Positions 54,171 through 64,000 of a stretch of 64,000 bases of DNA are shown here, one piece after another (within the stretch, counting starts at the first letter, position 1; each line of letters begins with the position of its first letter). A model generated the notes under the pieces. It did no database searches and was not told where the DNA came from. It was given only the letters and a program-made list of their open reading frames with translations. The stretch is taken from contig OZ022354.1 in assembly GCA_963989245.1 (NCBI GenBank), positions 579,001 to 643,000 on the forward strand. The letters run 5' to 3'. The translations under genes and the position numbers were made by a program. The stretch is from Nansenia antarctica (taxonomy: Eukaryota > Chordata > Actinopteri > Argentiniformes > Microstomatidae).

Positions 54171-56400
54171 ATTAGACAGTAGGAGAGTGACATCACAGTA
54201 GTAATGACATCACAGTAGACAGTAGGAGAGTGACATCACAGTAGTAATGACATCACAGTAGACAGAAGGAGAGTGACATCACAGTAGTAATGACATCACA
54301 GTAGTAGTGACATCACAGTGGCAGCAGACAGAAGGAGAGTGACATCACAGTAGACAGAAAGAGAGTGACATCACAGTAGACAGTAGGAGAGTGACATCAC
54401 AGTAGTAGTGACATCACAGTAGACAGTAGGAGAGTGACATCACAGTAGTTATGACATCACAGTAGACAGAAGGAGAGTGACATCACAGTAGTAATGACAT
54501 CACAGTAGTAGTGACATCACAGTGGCAGCAGACAGAAGTAGAGTAACATCACAGTAGACAGTAGGAGAGTGACATCACAGTAGTAGTGACATCATAGTAG
54601 ACAGAAGGAGAGTGACATCACAGTAGACAGAAGTAGAGTGACATCACAGTAGACAGTAGGAGAGTGACATCACAGTAGTAGTGACAGCATAGTAGACAGA
54701 AGGAGAGTGACATCACAGTAGACAGAAGGAGAGTAAAATCACATTAGACAGAAGGTGAGTGACATCACAGTAGACAGAAGGAAAGTGACATCACAGTAGA
54801 CAGAATGAGAGTGACATCACAGTAGTAATGACATCACAGTAGTAGTGACATCACAGTAGCAGCAGACAGAAGGAGAATGACATCACAGTAGACAGAAGGA
54901 GAGTGACATCACAGTAGCAGCAGACAGAAGGAGAGTGACATCACAGTAGACAGAAGGAGAGTGACATCACAGTAGACAGTAGGCGAGTGACATCACAGTA
55001 GTAGTGACATCACAGTAGACAGTAGGAGAGTGACATCACAGTAGACAGTAGGAGAGTGACATCACAGTAGTAATGACATCACAGTAGACAGTAGGAGAGT
55101 GACATCACAGTAGACAGTAGGAGAGTGACATCACAGTAGTAGTGACATCACAGTAGACAGAAGGAGAGTGACATCACAGTAGACAGAAGGAGAGTGACAT
55201 CACAGTAGACAGTAGGAGAGTGACATCACAGTAGTAGTGACATCATAGTAGACAGAAGGAGAGTGACATCACAGTAGACAGTAGGAGAGTGACATCACAG
55301 TAGTAGTGACATCATAGTAGACAGAAGGAGAGTGACATCACAGTAGACAGTAGGAGAGTGACATCACAGTAGTAGTGACATCACAGTAGACAGTAGGAGA
55401 GTGACATCACATTAGACAGTAGGAGAGTGACATCACAGTAGTAATGACATCACAGTAGACAGTAGGAGAGTGACATCACAGTAGTAATGACATCACAGTA
55501 GACAGAAGGAGAGTGACATCACAGTAGTAATGACATCACAGTAGTAGTGACATCACAGTGGCAGCAGACAGAAGGAGAGTGACATCACAGTAGACAGAAA
55601 GAGAGTGACATCACAGTAGACAGTAGGAGAGTGACATCACAGTAGTAGTGACATCACAGTAGACAGTAGGAGAGTGACATTACAGTAGACAGTAGGAGAG
55701 TGACATCACAGTAGTAATGACATCACAGTAGACAGTAGGAGAGTGACATCACAGTAGTTATGACATCACAGTAGACAGAAGGAGAGTGACATCACAGTAG
55801 TAATGACATCACAGTAGTAGTGACATCACAGTGGCAGCAGACAGAAGTAGAGTGACATCACAGTAGACAGTAGGAGAGTGACATCACAGTAGTAGTGACA
55901 TCATAGTAGACAGAAGGAGAGTGACATCACAGTAGACAGAAGTAGAGTGACATCACAGTAGACAGTAGGAGAGTGACATCACAGTAGTAGTGACAGCATA
56001 GTAGACAGAAGGAGAGTGACATCACAGTAGACAGAAGGAGAGTAAAATCACATTAGACAGAAGGTGAGTGACATCACAGTAGACAGAAGGAAAGTGACAT
56101 CACAGTAGACAGAATGAGAGTGACATCACAGTAGTAATGACATCACAGTAGTAGTGACATCACAGTAGCAGCAGACAGAAGGAGAATGACATCACAGTAG
56201 ACAGAAGGAGAGTGACATCACAGTAGCAGCAGACAGAAGGAGAGTGACATCACAGTAGACAGAAGGAGAGTGACATCACAGTAGACAGTAGGCGAGTGAC
56301 ATCACAGTAGTAGTGACATCACAGTAGACAGTAGGAGAGTGACATCACAGTAGACAGTAGGAGAGTGACATCACAGTAGTAATGACATCACAGTAGACAG
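54171..56400. repeat. 1309-bp tandem duplication with a 69-bp indel
   Basis: Two copies share private variants: an AGAATGAGAG tail (offset 1309 from about 54801), GTAAAATCACATTAG (also offset 1309) and a CACATTAGACAGTAGGAG monomer (54171 and 55411, offset 1240). The change in offset from 1240 to 1309 is caused by 69 extra bases in copy 2 near 55680. That is 26+17+26 bp, exactly three monomers. Indels in whole monomers are the expected result of slippage or unequal exchange. Confidence 0.8.
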
Positions 56401-56857
56401 TAGGAGAGTGACATCACAGTAGACAGAAGGAGAGTGACATCACAGTAGACAGAAGGAGAGTGACATCACAGTAGACAGTAGGAGAGTGACATCACAGTAG
56501 TAGTGACATCATAGTAGACAGAAGGAGAGTGACATCACAGTAGACAGTAGGAGAGTGACATCACAGTAGTAGTGACATCATAGTAGACAGAAGGAGAGTG
56601 ACATCACAGTAGACAGAAGGAGAGTGACATCACAGTAGACAGAAGGAGAGTGACATCACAGTAGACAGTAGGAGAGTGACATCACAGTAGTAGTGACATC
56701 ACAGTAGACAGAAGGAGAGTGACATCACAGTAGTAGTGACATCATAGTAGACAGAAGGAGAGTGACATCACAGTAGACAGAAGGAGAGTGACATCACAGT
56801 AGACAGTAGGAGAGTGACATCACAGTAGTAGTGACATCATAGTAGACAGAAGGAGAG

Positions 56858-58022
56858 TGACATCACATTAGACAGTAGGAGAGTGACATCACAGTAGACA
56901 GAAGGAGAGTGACATCACAGTAGACAGAAGGAGAGTGACATCACAGTAGACAGTATGAGAGTGACATCACAGTAGTAGTGACATCATAGTAGACAGAAGG
57001 AGAGTGACATCACAGTAGACAGTAGGAGAGTGACATCACAGTAGTAGTGACATCACAGTAGACAGTAGGAGAGTGACATCACAGTAGACAGAAGGAGAGT
57101 GACATCACAGTAGACAGAAGGAGAGTGACATCACAGTAGACAGTATGAGAGTGACATCACAGTAGTCGTGACATCATAGTAGACAGAAGGAGAGTGACAT
57201 CACAGTAGACAGAAGGAGAGTGACATCACAGTAGACAAAAGGAGAGTGACATCACAGTAGACAGTAGGAGAGTGACATCACAGTAGTAGTGACATCACAG
57301 TAGACAGTAGGAGAGTGACATCACAGTAGACAGTAGGAGAGTGACATCACAGTAGTAATGACATCACAGTAGTAGTGACATCACAGTGGCAGCAGACAGA
57401 AGGAGAGTGACATCACAGTAGACAGTAGGAGAGTGACATCACAGTAGTAGTGACATCACAGTAGACAGTAGGAGAGTGACATCACAGTAGACAGTAGGAG
57501 AGTGACATCACAGTAGTAGTGACATCATAGTAGACAGTAGGAGAGTGACATCACAGTAGACAGAAGGAGAGTGACATCACAGTAGACAGAAGGAGAGTGA
57601 CATCACAGTAGACAGTAGGAGAGTGACATCACAGTAGTAGTGACATCATAGTAGACAGAAGGAGAATGACATCACAGTAGACAGTAGGAGAGTGACATCA
57701 CAGTAGTAATGACATCACAGTAGACAGTAGGAGAGTGACATCACAGTAGTAATGACATCACAGTAGACAGAAGGAGAGTGACATCACAGTAGTAATGACA
57801 TCACAGTAGTAGTGACATCACAGTGGCAGCAGACAGAAGGAGAGTGACATCACAGTAGACAGAAAGAGAGTGACATCACAGTAGACAGTAGGAGAGTGAC
57901 ATCACAGTAGTAGTGACATCACAGTAGACAGTAGGAGAGTGACATCACAGTAGACAGTAGGAGAGTGACATCACAGTAGTAATGACATCACAGTAGACAG
58001 TAGGAGAGTGACATCACAGTAG
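56858..58022. repeat. Isolated block of the first-24-kb HOR type
   Basis: This block matches 22832-23996 collinearly at a constant offset of 34026 bp, with no indel and only scattered substitutions (for example AGACAAAAGG near 57233 and GGAGAATGAC near 57661). It carries the TATGAGAG tails and the TCGTGAC junction (57166 against 23140) that otherwise occur only at 6.7-23.2 kb. Outside these limits the match stops at both ends. The likely origin is gene conversion or double unequal exchange with a distant copy, or survival of an older HOR form. Confidence 0.8.
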
Positions 58023-58247
58023 ACAGTAGGAGAGTGACATCACAGTAGTAGTGACAGCATAGTAGACAGAAGGAGAGTGACATCACAGTAGACAGAAGGA
58101 GAGTAAAATCACAGTAGACAGAAGGTGAGTGACATCACAGTAGACAGAAGGAAAGTGACATCACAGTAGACAGAAGGAGAGTGACATCACAGTAGTAATG
58201 ACATCACAGTAGTAGTGACATCACAGTAGCAGCAGACAGAAGGAGAA

Positions 58248-61200
58248 TGACATCACAGTAGACAGAAGGAGAGTGACATCACAGTAGCAGCAGACAGAAG
58301 GAGAGTGACATCACAGTAGACAGAAGGAGAGTGACATCACAGTAGACAGTAGGAGAGTGACATCACAGTAGTAGTGACATCACAGTAGACAGTAGGAGAG
58401 TGACATCACAGTAGACAGTAGGAGAGTGACATCACAGTAGTAATGACATCACAGTAGACAGTAGGAGAGTGACATCACAGTAGACAGAAGGAGAGTGACA
58501 TCACAGTAGACAGAAGGAGAGTGACATCACAGTAGACAGTAGGAGAGTGACATCACAGTAGTAGTGACATCATAGTAGACAGAAGGAGAGTGACATCACA
58601 GTAGACAGTAGGAGAGTGACATCACAGTAGTAGTGACATCATAGTAGACAGAAGGAGAGTGACATCACAGTAGACAGAAGGAGAGTGACATCACAGTAGA
58701 CAGTAGGAGAGTGACATCACAGTAGTAGTGACATCACAGTAGACAGAAGGAGAGTGACATCACAGTAGTAGTGACATCATAGTAGACAGAAGGAGAGTGA
58801 CATCACAGTAGACAGAAGGAGAGTGACATCACAGTAGACAGTAGGAGAGTGACATCACAGTAGTAGTGACATCATAGTAGACAGAAGGAGAGTGACATCA
58901 CATTAGACAGTAGGATAGTGACATCACAGTAGTAGTGACATCACAGTAGACAGTAGGAGAGTGACATCACAGTAGTAATGACATCACAGTAGACAGTAGG
59001 AGAGTGACATCACAGTAGTAATGACATCACAGTAGACAGAAGGAGAGTGACATCACAGTAGCAGCAGACAGAAGGAGAATGACATCACAGTAGACAGAAG
59101 GAGAGTGACATCACAGTAGTAATGACATCACAGTAGTAGTGACATCACAGAGGCAGCAGACAGAAGGAGAGTGACATCACAGTAGACAGTAGGAGAGTGA
59201 CATCACAGTAGTAGTGACATCATAGTAGACAGAAGGAGAGTGACATCACAGTAGACAGTAGGAGAGTGACATCACAGTAGTAGTGACATCACAGTAGACA
59301 GAAGGAGAGTGACATCACAGTAGACAGTAGGAGAGTGACATCACAGTAGTAGTGACATCATAGTAGACAGAAGGAGAGTGACATCACAGTAGACAGGAGA
59401 GTGACATCACAGTAGTAATGACATCACAGTAGTAGTGACATCACAGTGGCAGCAGACAGAAGGAGAGTGACATCACAGTAGACAGTAGGAGAGTGACATC
59501 ACAGTAGTAGTGACATCACAGTAGACAGAAGGAGAGTGACATCACAGTAGACAGAAGGAGAGTGACATCACAGTAGACAGTAGGAGAGTGACATCACAGT
59601 AGTAGTGACATCATAGTAGACAGAAGGAGAGTGACACAGTAGACAGTAGGAGAGTGACATCACAGTAGTAGTGACATTATAGTAGACAGAAGGAGAGTGA
59701 CATCACAGTAGTAGTGACATCATAGTAGACAGAAGGAGAGTGACATCACAGTAGTAGTGACATCATAGTAGACAGAAGGAGAGTGACATCACAGTAGTAG
59801 TGACATCATAGTAGACAGTAGGAGAGTGACATCACAGTAGTAGTGACATCATAGTAGACAGAAGGAGAGTGACATCACAGTAGACAGTAGGAGAGTGACA
59901 TCACAGTAGTAGTGACATCACAGTAGACAGAAGGAGAGTGACATCACAGTAGACAGAAAGAGAGTGACATCACAGTAGACAGTAGGAGAGTGACATCACA
60001 GTAGTAGTGACATCACAGTAGACAGTAGGAGAGTGACATCACAGTAGACAGTAGGAGAGTGACATCACAGTAGTAATGACATCACAGTAGACAGTAGGAG
60101 AGTGACATCACAGTAGTTATGACATCACAGTAGACAGAAGGAGAGTGACATCACAGTAGTAATGACATCACAGTAGTAGTGACATCACAGTGGCAGCAGA
60201 CAGAAGTAGAGTGACATCACAGTAGACAGTAGGAGAGTGACATCACAGTAGTAGTGACATCACAGTAGACAGAAGGAGAGTGACATCACAGTAGACAGAA
60301 GGAGAGTAAAATCACAGTAGACAGAAGGTGAGTGACATCACAGTAGACAGAAGGAAAGTGACATCACAGTAGACAGAAGGAGAGTGACATCACAGTAGTA
60401 ATGACATCACAGTAGTAGTGACATCACAGTAGCAGCAGACAGAAGGAGAATGACATCACAGTAGACAGAAGGAGAGTGACATCACAGTAGCAGCAGACAG
60501 AAGGAGAGTGACATCACAGTAGACAGAAGGAGAGTGACATCACAGTAGACAGTAGGAGAGTGACATCACAGTAGTAGTGACATCACAGTAGACAGAAGGA
60601 GAGTGACATCACAGTAGCAGCAGACAGAAGGAGAGTGACATCACAGTAGACAGAAGGAGAGTGACATCACAGTAGACAGTAGGAGAGTGACATCACAGTA
60701 GTAGTGACATCACAGTAGACAGTAGGAGAGTGACATCACAGTAGACAGTAGGAGAGTGACATCACAGTAGTAATGACATCACAGTAGACAGTAGGAGAGT
60801 GACATCACAGTAGACAGAAGGAGAGTGACATCACAGTAGACAGAAGGAGAGTGACATCACAGTAGACAGTAGGAGAGTGACATCACAGTAGTAGTGACAT
60901 CATAGTAGACAGAAGGAGAGTGACATCACAGTAGACAGTAGGAGAGTGACATCACAGTAGTAGTGACATCATAGTAGACAGAAGGAGAGTGACATCACAG
61001 TAGACAGAAGGAGAGTGACATCACAGTAGACAGTAGGAGAGTGACATCACAGTAGTAGTGACATCACAGTAGACAGAACGAGAGTGACATCACAGTAGTA
61101 GTGACATCATAGTAGACAGAAGGAGAGTGACATCACAGTAGACAGAAGGAGAGTGACATCACAGTAGACAGTAGGAGAGTGACATCACAGTAGTAGTGAC

Positions 61201-62925
61201 ATCATAGTAGACAGAAGGAGAGTGACATCACATTAGACAGTAGGATAGTGACATCACAGTAGTAGTGACATCACAGTAGACAGTAGGAGAGTGACATCAC
61301 AGTAGTAATGACATCACAGTAGACAGTCGGAGAGTGACATCACAGTAGTAATGACATCACAGTAGACAGAAGGAGAGTGACATCACAGTAGCAGCAGACA
61401 GAAGGAGAATGACATCACAGTAGACAGAAGGAGAGTGACATCACAGTAGTAATGACATCACAGTAGTAGTGACATCACAGAGGCAGCAGACAGAAGGAGA
61501 GTGACATCACAGTAGACAGTAGGAGAGTGACATCACAGTAGTAGTGACATCATAGTAGACAGAAGGAGAGTGACATCACAGTAGACAGTAGGAGAGTGAC
61601 ATCACAGTAGTAGTGACATCACAGTAGACAGAAGGAGAGTGACATCACAGTAGACAGTAGGAGAGTGACATCACAGTAGTAGTGACATCATAGTAGACAG
61701 AAGGAGAGTGACATCACAGTAGACAGGAGAGTGACATCACAGTAGTAATGACATCACAGTAGTAGTGACATCACAGTGGCAGCAGACAGAAGGAGAGTGA
61801 CATCACAGTAGACAGTAGGAGAGTGACATCACAGTAGTAGTGACATCACAGTAGACAGAAGGAGAGTGACATCACAGTAGACAGAAGGAGAGTGACATCA
61901 CAGTAGACAGTAGGAGAGTGACATCACAGTAGTAGTGACATCATAGTAGACAGAAGGAGAGTGACACAGTAGACAGTAGGAGAGTGACATCACAGTAGTA
62001 GTGACATTATAGTAGACAGAAGGAGAGTGACATCACAGTAGTAGTGACATCATAGTAGACAGAAGGAGAGTGACATCACAGTAGTAGTGACATCATAGTA
62101 GACAGAAGGAGAGTGACATCACAGTAGTAGTGACATCATAGTAGACAGTAGGAGAGTGACATCACAGTAGTAGTGACATCATAGTAGACAGAAGGAGAGT
62201 GACATCACAGTAGACAGTAGGAGAGTGACATCACAGTAGTAGTGACATCACAGTAGACAGAAGGAGAGTGACATCACAGTAGACAGAAAGAGAGTGACAT
62301 CACAGTAGACAGTAGGAGAGTGACATCACAGTAGTAGTGACATCACAGTAGACAGTAGGAGAGTGACATCACAGTAGACAGTAGGAGAGTGACATCACAG
62401 TAGTAATGACATCACAGTAGACAGTAGGAGAGTGACATCACAGTAGTTATGACATCACAGTAGACAGAAGGAGAGTGACATCACAGTAGTAATGACATCA
62501 CAGTAGTAGTGACATCACAGTGGCAGCAGACAGAAGTAGAGTGACATCACAGTAGACAGTAGGAGAGTGACATCACAGTAGTAGTGACATCACAGTAGAC
62601 AGAAGGAGAGTGACATCACAGTAGACAGAAGGAGAGTAAAATCACAGTAGACAGAAGGTGAGTGACATCACAGTAGACAGAAGGAAAGTGACATCACAGT
62701 AGACAGAAGGAGAGTGACATCACAGTAGTAATGACATCACAGTAGTAGTGACATCACAGTAGCAGCAGACAGAAGGAGAATGACATCACAGTAGACAGAA
62801 GGAGAGTGACATCACAGTAGCAGCAGACAGAAGGAGAGTGACATCACAGTAGACAGAAGGAGAGTGACATCACAGTAGACAGTAGGAGAGTGACATCACA
62901 GTAGTAGTGACATCACAGTAGACAG
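58248..62925. repeat. 2330-bp tandem duplication
   Basis: Copy 1 is about 58248-60577 and copy 2 about 60578-62907, offset 2330 bp. Private deletions are present in both: AGACAGGAGA at 59391 and 61721, and GTGACACAGT at 59631 and 61961. GTAAAATCAC also recurs at this offset. Differences are few: AGACAGAACG at 61071 and an AGACAGTCGG tail near 61321 exist only in copy 2. The junction lies within 60578-60595, the 18 bases TGACATCACAGTAGACAG common to both parental sites. This looks like one of the youngest duplications in the window. Confidence 0.87.
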
Positions 62926-64000
62926 TAGGAGAGTGACATCACAGTAGACAGTAGGAGAGTGACATCACAGTAGTAATGACATCACAGTAGACAGTAGGAG
63001 AGTGACATCACAGTAGACAGAAGGAAAGTGACATCACAGTAGACAGAAGGAGAGTGACATCACAGTAGTAATGACATCACAGTAGTAGTGACATCACAGT
63101 AGCAGCAGACAGAAGGAGAGTGACATCACAGTAGCAGCAGACAGAAGGAGAGTGACATCACAGTAGACAGAAGGAGAGTGACATCACAGTAGACAGTAGG
63201 AGAGTGACATCACAGTAGTAGTGACATCACAGTAGACAGTAGGAGAGTGACATCACAGTAGACAGTAGGAGAGTGACATCACAGTAGTAATGACATCACA
63301 GTAGACAGTAGGAGAGTGACATCACAGTAGACAGAAGGAGAGTGACATCACAGTAGACAGAAGGAGAGTGACATCACAGTAGACAGTAGGAGAGTGACAT
63401 CACAGTAGTAGTGACATCATAGTAGACAGAAGGAGAGTGACATCACAGTAGACAGTAGGAGAGTGACATCACAGTAGTAGTGACATCATAGTAGACAGAA
63501 GGAGAGTGACATCACAGTAGACAGAAGGAGAGTGACATCACAGTAGACAGTAGGAGAGTGACATCACAGTAGTAGTGACATCACAGTAGACAGAAGGAGA
63601 GTGACATCACAGTAGTAGTGACATCATAGTAGACAGAAGGAGAGTGACATCACAGTAGACAGAAGGAGAGTGACATCACAGTAGACAGAAGGAGAGTGAC
63701 ATCACAGTAGTAGTGACATCATAGTAGACAGAAGGAGAGTGACATCACATTAGACAGTAGGATAGTGACATCACAGTAGTAGTGACATCACAGTAGACAG
63801 TAGGAGAGTGACATCACAGTAGTAATGACATCACAGTAGACAGTAGGAGAGTGACATCACAGTAGTAATGACATCACAGTAGACAGAAGGAGAGTGACAT
63901 CACAGTAGCAGCAGACAGAAGGAGAATGACATCACAGTAGACAGAAGGAGAGTGACATCACAGTAGTAATGACATCACAGTAGTAGTGACATCACAGAGG

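Larger units (their letters stand above)
6303..64000. repeat. Satellite array, right block
   Basis: The same satellite as 1-5754, continuing without any foreign insertion to the window end, where it stops in mid-unit. Monomers are 26, 17 or 32 bp, all share the TGACATCACA or TGACATCATA core and all point the same way. Single-monomer indels are rare. Examples are a 1-bp insertion near 22645 (AGACAAGCAGG), a short tail deletion at 59391 and 61721 (AGACAGGAGA), and a core deletion at 59631 and 61961 (GTGACACAGT). Occasional CpG dinucleotides mark variant monomers (TAGTCGTGAC, TAGGCGAGTG). No open reading frame, RNA gene, promoter or second transposon was seen. The sub-blocks below describe its higher-order structure. 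Confidence 0.97.

Noticed and set aside
1..64000. CRISPR array (short repeats with spacers)
   Set aside because: There are no unique spacers: the tails between cores come from only a few types and repeat thousands of times. No cas genes are present.
1..64000. Iteron-type replication origin or bacterial tandem operators
   Set aside because: The scale (over 64 kb with no gene), HOR organisation and a hAT-type miniature transposon fit a eukaryotic satellite, not a plasmid or phage origin.
1..64000. Coding tandem repeat (silk, mucin or similar)
   Set aside because: Monomers of 17, 26 and 32 bp shift frame constantly, and TAG/TGA (plus strand) and TGA (minus strand) recur in every few units, so no frame stays open.
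1..64000. Telomeric or canonical centromeric repeat
   Set aside because: No TTAGGG-like repeats are present. No CENP-B-box-like motif was noticed. A centromeric role cannot be excluded but nothing in the sequence supports it.
1..64000. Novel defence system, biosynthetic cluster or other gene system
   Set aside because: No coding capacity exists in the window. The notable biology is in the satellite architecture and the single transposon.
26135..64000. HOR regularity as a pure assembly artefact
   Set aside because: Distinct private variants, different duplication periods and separately placed substitutions argue against simple copy-paste of reads. Exact copy number in such arrays still cannot be certified without spanning long reads.

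Overview
The window is almost entirely one giant tandem-repeat (satellite) array. Both ends lie inside it, so its true length exceeds 64 kb. The only other DNA is a 548-bp insertion at 5755-6302 with the hallmarks of a non-autonomous hAT-type DNA transposon: perfect 18-bp terminal inverted repeats, an 8-bp target-site duplication and many subterminal GGTATCGG copies. I found no supported protein-coding, rRNA, tRNA, CRISPR or prokaryotic feature. This is eukaryotic heterochromatin-like sequence. The near absence of CpG in the satellite and the hAT miniature element suggest a vertebrate, perhaps a teleost fish, but that is a low-confidence inference.

The satellite is built from a small alphabet of monomers sharing a 10-bp core, TGACATCACA (or TGACATCATA). 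The core is followed by one of a few tails: a 16-bp tail GTAGACAGAAGGAGAG or GTAGACAGTAGGAGAG (26-bp monomer), a 7-bp tail GTAGTAG or GTAGTAA (17-bp monomer), or a 22-bp tail containing GCAGCAGACAG (32-bp monomer). All copies have the same orientation. None of these lengths is a multiple of 3, and TAG/TGA recur in every unit, so no reading frame stays open.

The order of monomer types is not random and forms higher-order repeats (HORs) that differ between parts of the window. Bases 189-2570 hold two 1191-bp copies. Bases 5183-10214 hold a 2238-bp duplication whose first copy alone carries the transposon. From 10.2 to 26 kb, related HOR copies recur at 2869, 4049, 2812 and 4257 bp. From 26.1 to 46.1 kb there is a regular HOR of 2894 and 2989 bp, itself caught in an 8222-bp tandem duplication with a mappable junction near 34.95 kb. 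From 46 kb onward, 2549-, 1309- and 2330-bp local duplications appear, plus one 1165-bp block at 56.9-58.0 kb that belongs to the HOR type of the first 24 kb.

The array therefore records successive unequal exchanges. The transposon gives a relative date: the same target site is empty in five other HOR copies. The core TGACATCA is a cAMP-response-element/AP-1 type octamer (the CRE TGACGTCA with its CpG changed to CpA), so the array may hold a few thousand potential bZIP sites. Whether it is transcribed or bound by protein cannot be told from sequence.
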